A stretch of 64,000 bases of DNA from Tachypleus tridentatus. Taxonomy: Eukaryota; Arthropoda; Merostomata; Xiphosura; Limulidae. A program made the translations under genes and the position numbers. The stretch spans positions 27,854,034 to 27,918,033 of the forward strand of contig NC_134829.1 in assembly GCF_004210375.1 (NCBI RefSeq). The letters are read 5' to 3'. Shown here in pieces: positions 31,490-43,674 of this stretch. The notes under the pieces are model-generated. The model was not told the DNA's origin. It searched no databases and saw only the letters and a program-made list of their open reading frames with translations. Numbering within the stretch: the stretch's first letter is position 1; every line of letters starts with the position of its first letter.

Positions 31490-32330
31490 GTAATGGATTT
31501 ACTGTTATGTATTTATTTTAAAATGGGTGTTTATTTTAGTTAAATATGTATTTAGAAATACATGTAACTTGTGCTATTAAACGTGTATTGCAAAAGTCCT
31601 ACATATTCCCTAAATTTGTAAAAGATTCTCATGCTTAATAATCAACAGTGTATGTATATATGTACATAACTACCAGTATTGTTGGCAACTGAAATTTTGA
31701 GAACTTCGTATAAATGTTTGTAAAGTGACATGCCAAGAGACAGTATTTTGTTACCATTGGTATACTATAGATCTCAGAGGCTATAACTTATTAATCAGGA
31801 AACTATAGATATTTGACTAGGAATGTTTGTAGATTTTGAACATTACAAATTATTTAATTTCAGCAGATTATCATTGGATGTTAGTATTTCTATGAGGACA
31901 TTGTATAACTTCAGGTATGAAAAACTCGCATGTGGTCGGTGAGAAATTGCTAGTTACCCAGTAAGTGAACTGTACTGATATGAGCTCAAATTAATTTGTT
32001 CATTGTGAACTGTCAATAAAATATTCAGTTCCAGACCAAATAGAAAACTCAGTGTTGTTTGTAAGTTTGTACAACTTTTATATAAATATATAAATCATTA
32101 GTAATAATAACTATCTGTAATAACTGTTATTATAAATTATATTATTGTTTGTATATTAAAATATATTTGTGTTAAGAAATAAAACTGTGTGTATTGATCT
32201 TGTTGGCAAATATCTTGAATTTGATCCTTATCAACATTCAATTAACTTCCAAATTAAAATATCAGGCTATTTTAAATTATTGTACGTAACATAATAAATT
32301 GGAGATTCATCCAGGAAAAATTATATGTAA
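31490..32330 (+). repeat. Repeat family R1, copy 3
   Basis: Same order of blocks as copy 1, ending 'gtacgtaacataataaattggagattcatccaggaaaaatt'. It lies directly after a SINE2, in an NFAT intron. Confidence 0.7.
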
Positions 32331-33179
32331 CACATATAAATGTTCTATAGAACTATAAAATAATTATTTGCAAGTATTATCTCATTTTACAGAATCACTT
32401 GTTTCTACAGCTTTCATGATTGTGCTTTTCTTTCGTAAGGAATTTCTTCCTGTGCTACTTAATTAGCGAGAAGTAGGCATTATTTTTTTATCCTTGTCTG
32501 TAATGTGAAGCTGATTGTATTCTTCCACTGGATTCTCTAGTAACATTGACATGAGCTGCTTGCATGTTTCTTTGCCCTTCAGGAACTTTGTCTTGTCCCA
32601 TTGACCTGCATTCTGGGAGAGAATGAAATCTGATTTTATACCCATGGTTTTTAAAAACTGGAAGCTGTCTCCCAGTCAATCTCTTACTGTTGCTCTGTTC
32701 TGCTGATCTTCATTCATATGGATTTTGAGAGCTTGGAGCATATGGCATTTAGTCTTCACAGATGCATCATCAATGAAAAAGCAAGATCAAAGACCTTCTC
32801 AAACATATATCATAGGCGGTGAATGATATCTTTAGTACAATGTTGGCCATCTGTGGATCCAAAGTCGTGTAAGCTTGAAAAGCCTGTTTTAGTGTTTAAC
32901 TGTTCTTTTAAGCAGAATCTGGGAGGGGCTGGTTCCATATTTTGATGTAAATTGTGGATATATACTTGCAAATTCATCACATTTTTGCCTTCTTTTTTTA
33001 CCATAACATTAAATTGGCATTGGAACATGACTGTGAGTGTAGATGGTGAAAATCATCTACTTGATGCAAAGCATTACTATTGGAACCACCTACTTTAGAG
33101 CACATCCCTTATTTAACCCACATTCTGTTCATCAAGGAGGTTGAAATTACAATATATTATGGTTAGGATCACTGTCCAA
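32331..33179. other. Intronic DNA without recognised feature
   Basis: Short open frames occur on both strands (for example 32463-32679, minus) but show no known motif. It may be the 5' continuation of the repeat at 33180. Confidence 0.4.
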
Positions 33180-33785
33180 CACTTTTCTTTCCCATTGGGA
33201 TGTGCTTTTCACAGTTTCTACCCAGATCTGTCATACCTTTTCCACATTTGGGAGAATAGTATACCTGGTACAGAAGTGGTGAGGTCCCTCATGTGCCATC
33301 CTCTTATTAAAGGGTTCCCTCATTAAGGTGTCTTTCAGGTTTTTTTGAAGGATGCTTCTGCTTTCTCCCTTTTAATGTTATCTTCACCTATTTAACGTGG
33401 ATTTCTGTGTATGTGAGTGCAAGTAAGGTATCTTGTTGAAAGTCATTATTTCCTTACACTGAAAATCTATCTCTAACAGGTTCTTATTTCTGCTACACTT
33501 TCCACCCTTCCTCCTCATTGTCAACTGGTGTATATATTTCTGTCTAAACTTGACGTAATAGGTAGAATAGCATAGAGGAAGTCATGAGTCACATGGGTGT
33601 GTGCCACTACTATTGGTGGAGGTTTGTTGCATGACAATTTACATGCAAGAATCAATTAAACCATGTAAATTGAGGGGTATGTATTGGACTGAAAGGCTTG
33701 TAACATGCAAAAAAAAGTTTGTAAGTAGAGGGCAGCACTGAATGAGAATAGCTGTGTACGTGAGCAAAATTAAGTAAGTACCTAT
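33180..33785 (+). repeat. Dispersed repeat R2, copy 1
   Basis: Aligns with 61690-62255. Compare 'gcaagtaaggtatcttgttgaaagtcattatttccttacactgaaaatctatctctaacaggttctt' with 'gaagtaagatactttattgaaaggtaatactttcctacactgaaagtgtatttctgataggtactt'. Both end near 'tagagggcagcactgaatgagaatag...aagtaagtacctat'. The second copy lies just 3' of a non-LTR retrotransposon relic, so R2 may be its 3' UTR. Confidence 0.65.
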
Positions 33786-33836
33786 ATATGCAAAAACGGC
33801 TCATTTGGGTTGAGAAAATATTTTACATAGAAGAGC

Positions 33837-33874
33837 GAACAACGTTTCGACCTTCTTCGGTCATCGTCAGGTTC
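33837..33874 (-). ncRNA. Hammerhead-ribozyme-like motif in Penelope-like terminus
   Basis: Read on the minus strand from 33874: GAAC (helix I strand), CTGACGA (matches core CUGANGA), one extra T, GACC-GAAGAA-GGTC (helix II), GAA, ACGT (self-complementary helix III), T (cleavage-site position), GTTC (pairs with GAAC). A palindromic, very short helix III implies activity as a dimer. Minimal hammerheads of this kind are known from Penelope-like elements. The extra T before helix II departs from the textbook core, so activity is unproven. Confidence 0.6.
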
Positions 33875-33992
33875 ACAAAGAAAGAGGTAACTGACAGGAA
33901 GCTGACCACATGTTTGGAAGGGGTTGTGGAACTGAGTGTCGGAATGTAGAGGGCGGTGTTAGATGTTTGAATATATAATTTTATTTATTTTA

Positions 33993-34589
33993 TTAATATA
34001 GGTATAAAGGCATTTCTTTATATTGGTTTATTTTGGGTTTAAGTTGTTGTATAAGAAAGGCTTCTTTAATTTTGCATTTGTTTATGTTTGTTTCTTTATT
34101 TAGTATTTGAGTGTTTTCTATGGTTATGTTGTGTTTATTTGACTTGCAATGTTCGAAAACGTGTGAAGGTGACTTTTTATGTTCTTTGAATCTGGTTTCC
34201 ATTTTTCTACTTGTTTCCCCAATATAGAAGTCGTGGCAGTTATCACATTGTATTTTATAAGTAATGTTGGTGTTGTGTTTGTCAGTGTAGTTTTTACACA
34301 GTATAGACCTTAGTTTTGTGCCTGGTTTTTGAATAAATTTGGTATTAACTGGAATGTCATATTTTGTTACTAGTTTTTGCCAAATGTTGGTTATTTGTTT
34401 GCTGATGTCAGGAATATATGGTATACAGCAGTATATGGTTTCGTGATTTTTTGATTCGTGAGATATATTTACTTTGGTTGGTTGATTTTGCTTTTTGTCT
34501 AGGTGTGTGCGTATAATGTTTTCTACGGTTTGTGGAGGAAACTTATTAATGTTGATGAAGTATTGTTTTATTTTGTCTAATTTAAACAA
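33993..34589 (-). pseudogene. Penelope-like element GIY-YIG endonuclease, C-terminal fragment
   Basis: About 198 residues in an uninterrupted frame. The GIY-YIG domain is at about residues 105-190: YKIQCDNCHDFYIGETSRKM, then TRFKEHKKSPS, and a C-terminal EAFLIQQLKPKINQYK. An upstream segment has YCCIPYIPDISKQI and KPGTKLRSIL, as in the linker between reverse transcriptase and endonuclease in Penelope-like proteins. Full-length proteins are several times longer. The start at 34589 is only the first ATG in the remnant. The endonuclease nicks target DNA for primed reverse transcription. Confidence 0.88.
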
Positions 34590-34742
34590 ACAAGTCTTAA
34601 AGTGAGGCTTTGTAACTTTAACACATGAGTAGAAGTCTATTTTGTAACACTGTAATCAATATAAATCATTGTTTTTATCTATACTTTTATTCATTGTTCT
34701 GTGCTTTAAAAAAAAAAAAAAATTAAAATTAAATCTTCATAC

Positions 34743-35341
34743 ATTTTATACTCTTACACTGCTAACTTCCAGGAACATAACTATTATACTCTTACACTGC
34801 TAACTTCCAGGAACATAACTATTATACTCTTACACAGCTAACTTCCAGGAATATAACTAATATACTCTTACACTGCTAACTTCCAGGAACATAACTATTA
34901 TACTCTTACACTGCTAACTATTATACTCTTACACTGCTAACTTCCAGGAACATAACTATTATACTCTTACACTGCTAACTTCCAGGAACATAACTATTAT
35001 ACTCTTACACTGCTAACTTCCAGGAACATAACTAATATACTCTTACACTGCTAACTTCCAGGAACATAACTATTATACTCTTACACTGCTAACTTCCAGG
35101 ACATAACTATTATAACTCTTACACTGCTAACTTCCAGGAACATAACTATTATACTCTTACACTGCTAACTTCCAGGAACATAACTATTATACTCTTACAC
35201 TGCTAACTTCCAGGAACATAACTAATATACTCTTACACTGCTAACTTCCAGGAACATAACTATTATACTCTTACACTGCTAACTTCCAGGAACATAACTA
35301 TTATACTCTTACACTGCTATCTTCCAGGAACATAACTAATA
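34743..35341 (+). repeat. 38-bp minisatellite, about 16 copies
   Basis: The unit is 'actcttacactgctaacttccaggaacataactattat'. Copies are almost identical, with one truncated unit near 34905-34925 and single-base changes elsewhere. 'cttacactgctaa' is also found in the SINE1 3' region, so the array may have grown from a SINE1 fragment. It lies in an NFAT intron beside the Penelope-like fragment. Confidence 0.95.
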
Positions 35342-35892
35342 TGTAAATACCTGTCAAATTTATTGGATCATCCTGTACAGTGTACAGAGCCATATCATAA
35401 ATATTTTCTTGCACTTTTATTATTTTAGACAATTCTCATTGCAACTGTTGAACTGTAAACAAACTGATAAATCCTCTCCCACTGTATTCTTGGAGCTTAG
35501 ATTATGATAAGCTCTGTGGGAAAGTTCTGCTTGTTGCATTGCATGTGCTTGTTTGCTATTCAGAGCTTACCCTGGACTAAATTTTTCTGTAGCCAGGCTA
35601 TTAGCCAAGTGATTTTTTTGGTAGCCAATTTTAGTCAGTGTTTTAGCCAGATAGGTTTGATCCGTATCCAACCCTCCAGCCAGTCACATATGATAAGATA
35701 GTTAAAGAATAAATGACAACTGAGTTCTTATCATACATTTTATTTCAATGAATTTATCATTTATCAAATTTATTATAAAACAACAGTTTCACAGTTACAA
35801 AGTTCAATGTTTTTCACACACAAATCATTACAATAATGACATGGGAAGATGAGCCACTAAATTAAAAGTAACTGTTATTACATGCTGCTAAA
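35342..35892. other. No feature seen
   Basis: Intronic AT-rich sequence with repeated 'tagcca' words at 35590-35660. No known family. Confidence 0.4.
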
Positions 35893-36361
35893 CAGGGGTC
35901 TCTCTAGACTTGCAAACCAGGGAGAAGTTTTGCTATAATTTTACAAAATTATGGAAAAGTTTACAGTCAATAGCATTCTTTTCTTCCATAATATAATCTG
36001 TATAAGATGACTTTTCCTTGAGCTTACGAAGGATGAGGTTTGGTCTGTTTTGGGAGACCACTTCTCCCAAGTCTCTCTAGTGAGAGCTCTGCTTAAAAAA
36101 TATATATCATCACTCAAGTATCACCAAACTAAACTTGACAAGTTTCAGTAATATTCATGCTGAAAATCTGAACACAAATTCATGACAAAATAAAAAATAT
36201 ATCCATGCCTTGAAGCATGTCATTTTGTTGTGCCTTACTACTCAGTTACAGGTACAACTGGTGCCTTTGTTTCAATGATTACATTAGAATACATCTGTTC
36301 TTTTTTGTACTCCAGATCTTAAAGGCACGTTTAAAATCAAAATTTCCAGTGTTTGGGCCAT

Positions 36362-36562
36362 CTATTGACAGACACGGATGTAGCTGACAAGGTTCTGCTT
36401 TACTGAAATGTCTGTACTTTCATCAATCATGATGCTGAATTTTCCATTTTTGGCTAGTTTGTTTTTTAAATTTTCTCTCAACACTTCTGCCATACAATCT
36501 TGGAAGTCGCTAATACTAGTGTTGTGTTCATAGGTAGTATGTTGGTCTACTACCAGATGCTG
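36362..36562 (-). pseudogene. hAT-type transposase, catalytic-region fragment
   Basis: An open stretch reads CMAEVLRENLKNKLAKNGKF then SIMIDESTDISVKQNLVSYI and RVCQ before TAG. SIMIDESTDIS contains the conserved first catalytic Asp of hAT transposases of this type. A shifted frame continues with DGPNTGNFDFKRAFK. The later catalytic residues and the C-terminal dimerisation domain are not found. Confidence 0.7.
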
Positions 36563-36921
36563 GAGCTGTGTTGCACCGTGGAATTAAAACAAAAAGAATA
36601 AATACATAAATAAATAATTTGTGGAAGTAGTAACTCTAGAACATGAATACATAAATCGGTAACAAATTTCATCAAGAACAACGGAGAAATTCCACTTGTA
36701 AAACATTAGCTGATAATCCTTCGACAATTTAAGAACATAAAAACTGTATTATATACATAATAAATAATTTGTGAGATTAGTAATTGTGGAACATGAATAC
36801 GTAAATCAGTAACTATAACATATTTTTTTTTATTATATTTAATAATTTTATAAGTTTAACTATCCAAATAAGTTTCAACATTTACTCAGCCAATAAATAC
36901 CTTTTGTTTTCTGATGCTGGG

Positions 36922-37158
36922 TTAGGTTCTCTTTTTCATCACTGCACAACCAGTTGTGAAAGTGTTTGAGTTCTGTACTTTAATGCACAATGTGCAAAAC
37001 ATTTGCTTTGTAGAGGCTTCATATTTGAGCCAGTTAAATTCATTCAACCATTTTTCTTGGAATGATCGTGAACTGTCAGTTTCAGATTTGGATTTTTTTG
37101 ATGGAGGCATTAGACAACTTTCACTGTCTAAGGGGCGTTTGGCCTGCGAAGAAGCCAT
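36922..37158 (-). pseudogene. hAT-type transposase, N-terminal TTF-like zinc-finger part
   Basis: From ATG 37158: a nuclear-signal-like KRPLDSESCLMPPSKKSKSE, then FQEKWLNEFNWLKYEASTKQ and MFCTLCIKVQNSNTFTTGC. The 'W..EF.WL.Y......MFC.LC' pattern is the TTF-type zinc-finger start of ZNF862-like hAT proteins. The in-frame ATG at 37224 is less likely, because MASSQAKRP is a natural start. The reading frame is lost after MKKRT. Confidence 0.7.
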
Positions 37159-37671
37159 TCTGTGATCTGATGAATTCGCTGCATATTGGCTCAATTTATA
37201 GAGAATCTTTCCACTAATTAACATTTAATTTTTTACAAGTACGTGTTTATTATGGTACTAATCCAGTAACCGCTTTTAATTAAACTTACCGGCCAAGCCA
37301 TGCGCCATTAGATAATGTAATCACAGGTGTGAAAGCCATCACAATCTTTGTGGTCGTCCTTTAATTATAGTGCCGCTAATCAACCACATATAAATGAGTT
37401 ATTCGTGTCAAGCCGTTAGGTCGCTGTTGATTGAACAATTTTTCACAAGTTTGTTGATCCTGACCATGACCTTGCATGAATGCAGACCGGTTATTGATTT
37501 TTATCTGCTTACCACATACTTGCATTAAAAAAACGTTGATGTAGTGAACCAGTCTAGCATTTTGTAAACAAACAGTGTTTCGCAGGTATATTCGGCAATT
37601 ACAATTTTTCTTCCGGCAAAAAACAAAAATAATAGCCATTGTCGAATATGGCGAGTGACAGCATGAGCCCT

Positions 37672-40351
37672 GCTATTAATTGTGTTGTTTTAAAGTTTTA
37701 TTGCAGTGTCAGGTGAACAGTTTAATGGCAAGAGTGGTGATTCATTTATGTTTGGCAGATTTCTATTTCAGCTGCTAACAATAAAGTAAACATAGGAAAC
37801 AAATGTGAAAAGCTTAGAAGTATAAACTCTCAGGAAAAGTACTTTGGAATTTTTGTTAAGTTTTTAAAAGGATGGAACAGTACTACTAATTTTATTTTAC
37901 TGTTTTAACCTTTTTTTTTTCTGTTTTATTTTCACAATTTGTTACAATCAAATATACTCTTAGGGTAGAGAAAAAACAAATAAAGTATTAAGTTTTATAG
38001 TGGTTATGATGTCAGGTAACTTGACTGATAAATAAAAATATTTTAAATCTCAAGTTCAAAATCACTTTGTACTTGAGCAGTTAACACTCCATTCACATAC
38101 ATAATTTTAGTAAAAACATTTCATTAAAAATTTTGATTTTTTTGTCTACAGAGGACTTGTTATATTTACTAAGTGGTTGAAACATTTCTAGAATAATATA
38201 CACAAACCATTTCAAAAGTTAATAGTGTGGAAATCCTGATAGTCACTTTTGAGTCATGAGGTTGGTGTAATACACCAAGGCAGTAGTAAGAGGCTTAAGC
38301 TGATAAATAGATACAGATTCCTTATCACATACCTTTAAATACTTGGGTCAACCCACTGCTGCAATGCAACAGTAAGACTATTACCTGAATTGCTGTAAGT
38401 AACATTTAGTGTTCTATCTAATAAGTATTGGCTTGCAGAATATCAGAAGTAATCAATAAGTTCTAATGTCCTGATGATTTGTTTTGAAATATCTCAGAAA
38501 ATGGTTAACATTTTCTGGAATTAAACCTGTAAAGGTTTGATGGCCAACCTTTTGCTGTTTGAAAGTGCTTGTATAAAACTATTGTTTCTATTAAGTTTAT
38601 AAAATTCATAAACCATGTCATTTGTATTTTCTTATTGCCATTTGAAATTTTTCCAAGTTTTATTTATATGTGGACACTATTTTCAAACTTCTAGCACTTT
38701 GTTGTTGTTTCTGTTGTTTGTTTTAACTTTAGTGTTTCCTGTTGACATTTCTCACTTTGAAGTAAATAGCTGTAAGTATCCTAACAGCCACAAATAATTA
38801 TAGTAGAAATAATTTTGGAAAACCTATCAGAAAATCATAATTTTCTGTGGAAAATTAAACACACTCAAACAGAAATGTTGCCTTCTTTCTAGTTAGCATT
38901 TCTTAATTACTGACAGTGACAGATAGCCTTAGTAGTTTTAGCATTGCAAAGACAAGGTGAGCAAGTTTGGTAGCAGTATTTTATTACTTGGATATAAAAT
39001 TTGTAGACAGCTTGAATGGATAGTGAATGAAACTTTTGTCTTGAAGTTTGATTTGTAGAATATAATTAGGATGTTGATAATTTTACTTATTACTTCCTCT
39101 TCCAGGCTTTACTATACACACAACTTTATCTGTAGTTGAAAATTTTCAAGTAATTTCCTTGATACAATTTTGCAGTTATGTTCCCTTCTTTCTCTTTCCT
39201 CTTTCTTTTGTTCTTCCTCCTGTGCGAAACGTCTACTTCAGGCATGATAGTCCAAGCAGGCTCATTTCTCATTCTATTAGGCATCCATACCAATATACCT
39301 CATCCATGTATTGTACTTGTTTATCTTGTCCAAGTTTACAGCCATTTTCCATTTTAGTTTCTTGATTTCTGTTCTTTTTTTTACCTGCTTTGGGGGTGGA
39401 CCCCTTAACTTTGCTTTCCTTTCTTGTGTTCAGTTTTCAAACTTTTGTCTATTTTTCCCCACCACTCTCTAGAGTTGCCTTTTACTACTTTTCCATATGT
39501 TTCAGGCACTTCATGGTGCTTCAGGTGAAAATTTTGAGAATGAGTTTGTTCTATGATCTATATTACTCCTTCTTCCCTGGTTCCTCTGCTGCTGGGATGG
39601 GATGTTCTAATAATATGTTTATCTCATTTTTATCCATGACTTCTTTTGGGATCTGTTTTTTTGTTCTGTGATTTTTTGAGGTATTTCCGACTCACTGTGG
39701 ACCCAGACTGGCTTTTTTTTTCTAGATTTTGGTCTGCTGTTTCATTTGACAGACTGAGACTTTAATATGAGCTCCAGTTATGTTGTTGACTTGTGTTCTT
39801 TAATGCATCTTTCTTTGAGCATTGGAATGAGGACTTAGTTAAAAATTAAGTTTAGAAAGTAAAACAGAAACACTTCACATTTTATAGAGAAAAGTATTTT
39901 ATTTCTATTGCTAAGTTATAGATTTATAGATTATTATTATTATTTTAGAAAATTAAGAGCCTGGCTACTAATAGATTTCTTAGGAATAACCCCCCATTTA
40001 ATTGTTTTAACTTTGGAAACTCTGCTCTAGGTTAGTTTTACTTTTGCAGTTTTTATAATCCAGTTAACATGTTATACTTGATGTGCATATATATTTTTAG
40101 ATTCTGTAATATTTTAAATGTTGAGGCCTAGAGAAAATTATCACTATGTGCAGGTGACATATTTCAACATTTTGCCATGTGCATGCCCAACAGCTATATA
40201 GTCTGGTTGAGAAAATTGTTTGTAATGTGGTTTATGAGATATATCATAAACCTTATAGTTCTAATATCACAAGTTCTCAGAATTATCATTCTTTAATGTT
40301 TCTAAACAAATTTATGTAGAAAATTTAACCATATTCCTATATTTCATATAG
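37672..40351. other. NFAT intron, no clear feature
   Basis: CpG-poor intronic DNA. 39160-39700 is unusually T/C-rich with several long + strand open frames (for example 39390-39671), possibly relic transposon sequence; no motif is recognised. Confidence 0.45.
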
Positions 40352-40542
40352 CTGTGATTTTATTGGTATCCTCAAAGAGAGAAATGTTGATGTTGAAAAA
40401 CGATTTGGCCTTTTGAGTAAAGAAAAACATTCTTGCTGTAAAAAACGAAGCACAAATTGTCGTTTAGTCTTTCGTGCCAGCATTCCATCATCCTGTGGAT
40501 CTGCAGAAATTCTACAAGTTGCTTCAAATCCTATATTGTGCA
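40352..40542 (+). CDS. NFAT5: NFAT-family factor, end of DNA-binding domain exon
   Basis: A 191-nt exon with acceptor atttcatatag and donor TGCA|gtaagt. It reads DFIGILKERNVDVEKRFG, then the basic stretch KKRSTNCRLVFRASIPSS, then ILQVASNPILC. GILKxRNxDVE, RLVFRV and the SNPILC linker are typical of the Rel-homology N-terminal domain end in NFATs. The 9.3-kb intron before it holds the Penelope-like fragment, a minisatellite and a hAT relic. Confidence 0.93.
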
Positions 40543-41154
40543 GTAAGTGTGATACTTTTTGATTTTTATATATATATATATTAACTAAGGACACTGGCTG
40601 ACTGAAATTTTGAATAATTAAATATTCATTTGCTGAGTCATAAATGATAATATGAAGAAAAGGTGTTCAATGGAAATTACTTTTTTTAAACAAATTTCAA
40701 ATTGTGTATTTTTCGAAGGGTTTCTGCTTGAGTGAATATAATGACAAGTTTAAATGTTAGTTGGTAAAAAAAGATATTGCAGACAATAATGATGGCATTG
40801 ACATTTTTATCACAAGTAACTAGTCATAATGACATCTATTTGATAAAATTATTTATTGATGTTATTGTTTTTCTTGTACTTTCATTTTTAAAATAACCAT
40901 AATATTAAAATAACAATTAACTGTAGTGTGGTTATTTTCCACTATGCTACACTCCAATGTATTAATTTTTCTTACATGTATGTTAAAGTATTTTTATTTA
41001 ATTGAAGTGTATAGAGTTTTTTGGTAACGTATTGTCACATTTTTTTCATTATAACAATTAATATCTCCAGGTTAGTACTTAATTTTAAGTGATAAAGAAA
41101 TTTTGTTTGTATAACTTATGTCCTCTTATTTTTTTTTTCAATTTACTAATGTAG

Positions 41155-41289
41155 CCCAGCCTTCTGGTGTTCCTGAAATTCTGAAAACATCAGTATCTGA
41201 ATGTTTTGTTGAAGGAAATGTTGAACTTTTTATTATTGGAAAAAACTTTCTGAAAGATGCACACTTGATTTTTTGTGAGAAAAATGAAG
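41155..41289 (+). CDS. NFAT5: NFAT-family factor, first IPT/TIG dimerisation-domain exon
   Basis: A 135-nt exon with acceptor tttactaatgtag and donor GAAG|gtatgt. Joined to the previous exon it gives [14 protein letters not shown], followed by [20 protein letters not shown]. The TQPxGVPEILK plus IGKNFLK combination is closest to NFAT5 rather than NFATc1-4 (which have IGGxKMVLSGHNFL). This is the main reason for the NFAT5-type call. The IPT domain mediates dimerisation around DNA. Confidence 0.94.
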
Positions 41290-42139
41290 GTATGTTTTAA
41301 CCAAAACTATATAATTTTTTTTACTTTTGTTTGCTTTTTGATATTGTGCCACCTGTTGCATTACTATAACCTGTTTGTATCATATGATTTAATCCTGCAT
41401 AACTAGAAGCTATTTATCTTGCTGCTAGTTACAATTAATCAAGACATTTGTGATTTAAAATGCATTGATCTCATCTGTCATACTAAAATATTGCTAATAT
41501 AATATCAAAAAAGTTAGTTTGTGTAATGTACACTAATTGTGTGAATATGTTTTTATGGTAGATTACTATATCTTAAAGTTTATTATTTCTTCTGTAATAG
41601 AAAATGAGTTCACCTGTGATGAAAACAAACTTTGTGAAATTTTATTATGTGTTTGTGACTTAGGTTATGCTGCATTGAATTGTATGTAGTGTTTAAAGAG
41701 CTCAAAAAAACAACTTGTGGTTATACTGATTATCCCAGAGTGCAGGTTAGCACAGTTTAAAAGTAGCTTTTAAGAATTTATTTACAAAAGTGACATTTTA
41801 ATATTTCTTGACAACCTCATAGAAATATACTTAATTTATTTAAAAATCCAAGATTGTTTTATAAACTGGCAAATACAATAGAAACTTTGATTAGTTGTAA
41901 GTAAATAATAAAAAGAGTTAATGAAAAACGGTAGTATAACTAAACAATTAGCTAAATTAAAAATTCTGTTAACTCTCTCAACACAAGCTCAATCAGTTTG
42001 ACCAACTATGTAACTTCTTTCTTCTTGTTTAAAGTCCTTATAGGTTTAACACTTCTAACTTTCACTGTAGTGTGTATATTTTTATGATCCTATATTACTG
42101 TACTGTACAATACATAGTTTTATAGATATATATTATAAA

Positions 42140-42776
42140 ATAAAAAACACAAAAATCAAATAATAACTTGTGTACAATAATTTACATGAAAAACATACTA
42201 TACAAAAAACACAAAAAACTTAATCACTCTTTCTTGATAGATCCACATGGGAGCTGTCTCTCCAGTTCAGTACAAACACTTCATGTGTTGTTTGTCAAGT
42301 TCAGCTTCAGGTTGTGAATTTAAAGTTCCAGTTCACACTAGATTGTATGGCTACAAAATGTTCACTGTTTCTACATCCACTACACCAAAACTTGTTGATA
42401 TTTTCCAGAATGGTTTTCAACAGTTTTCAAAAGCACAAGACTTACAGCAGTTTCAAAAATTAAGACTAATTCTTAAACTTACTAACTCTCTAAAGTCATA
42501 AACAAAAAATGTAATAATAGCTTATAACAAAAACCCACGATTAATGTCTAGGCTCAAAAAACTCTTCAGTTCAATATAAAAAAATTCTGATTGAAATGGT
42601 CACTGAAACAAACTTCTCAAAAGGTTCTTCTCTCTTTATCAGTAATAAAAATTTGAGACTTTTTATATAGAACACTAAAAGCCTGTTACACTGAGTGTAT
42701 GTGTAAAAAACTTGTTTATATTATTGATCAGACAGTTCATGTGCATTAAATAACAAGTAAGTTTTTACAAAAACAT
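42140..42776 (-). repeat. LTR (left copy, 3' LTR of the minus-strand element)
   Basis: Aligns with 46185-46790 through 'ttcagcttcaggttgtgaatt', 'acactagattgtatggc', 'cctgttgatattttc'-like blocks and 'aataacaagtaagttttta'. On the minus strand it begins near TGTTTTTGTAAAAAC, fitting the TG...CA rule. The other edge is approximate. Confidence 0.8.
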
Positions 42777-43189
42777 CTTTCTTCAAAGAAAAAAATTACA
42801 AAAATTTAAGAAATTCTTAACTTTTTAAAATATTTCCAGAGAGCAACCTTTCTCAACATACAGAATAATAGTATTTACAGTATATTTGATATTTGTAATC
42901 TGGATAAAACATCTGCTGATACATTTTCTTTTCTAGCAATATGCTTTATTTTTAAATTAAACTGTTGGAGAAAAAACTCAGTCTCAAAACTTCTCTGATC
43001 TCTCTCTTTATTCCACATTAAGGTTGATTATAGATCAGAGTTAACTTAAATTTTCTACTGCTTTTATCTTTCCAGCTCAATCAGCTTGACAGACAGGAAC
43101 ACAATATGCTAAGAACCATTAGCTAAAGTGCTGATTCCATAGTTTGGTGTTCTGTCATCACATCAGTATTTTTCAGATTTACATGTACC

Positions 43190-43192
<3 letters not shown>

Positions 43193-43222
<30 letters not shown>
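43193..43222. repeat. (TG)n microsatellite
   Basis: About 14 TG dinucleotides, inside the decayed LTR element. Confidence 0.9.
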
Positions 43223-43223
<1 letters not shown>

Positions 43224-43674
43224 ATGGTACAGAATTCATACAAAACATTGTAAAATCTCTAAGTTTCATTTTTATTTAATCTAATTCTCCTGGTAGGAAA
43301 ATTTCATCTGGACATGTTATGTCATCTGTGCAACTTATCTTGTTTTTATTTTCTTTCCTCTGCAAGAATGTTTACTGTTGTATGTCACCTTTTTTATTTG
43401 ATCATTTTTGTTTTTATGGAACTGTCTTCTTGTTGACCTGTTATTTTGTTTTTGCAGTAAGTGGCCCATACAATAGCTTGATTTAAAACCTCTGAATCAC
43501 GTACTGGAGAGCTTATGGTGTTACTGGTAATTGGTAGAGAGATCTCTATCTTCTTTAGTGATGCATCATGTTCTCTGTCTTGTGTGAAGGTAGTTACATA
43601 GCCATTTAAAATAATCTGCTGAAACACTGGTTGACTAGCCTCTAAATCTTATTTTCTTAGTTTTTCTTTTGCTG

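Larger units (their letters stand above)
33786..34600 (-). mobile_element. Penelope-like retroelement, 5'-truncated
   Basis: The minus-strand 3' end carries the terminal repeat 'tatatgcaaaaacggctcatttgggttgagaaaatattttacatagaagagcgaacaacgtttcgacc...'. Next to it, at 33993-34589, is the C-terminal coding part. The reverse transcriptase is missing on the 5' side. Insertion is exactly at the end of repeat R2 ('agtaagtaccta|tatatgc'). Confidence 0.85.
35893..37671 (-). mobile_element. hAT-superfamily DNA transposon relic
   Basis: Contains the zinc-finger and DEST-type fragments of a hAT transposase (next entries). Possible termini are 'caggggtctctctag' from 35894 and the reverse complement of 'catgagccctg' ending near 37671 (CAGGGCTCATG), which resemble short hAT ends. 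Flanking octamers (ctgctaaa, ctattaat) match at 5 of 8 positions, so the ends are provisional. Confidence 0.6.

Noticed and set aside
34743..35341. CRISPR array
   Set aside because: The repeats are contiguous 38-bp units without unique spacers in a eukaryotic intron; it is a minisatellite.
37376..37639. Minus-strand frame of 87 codons with Cys/Lys-rich start (FCRKKNCNCR)
   Set aside because: It lies in the presumed 5' flank of the hAT relic, out of frame with the transposase fragments, and has no known domain.
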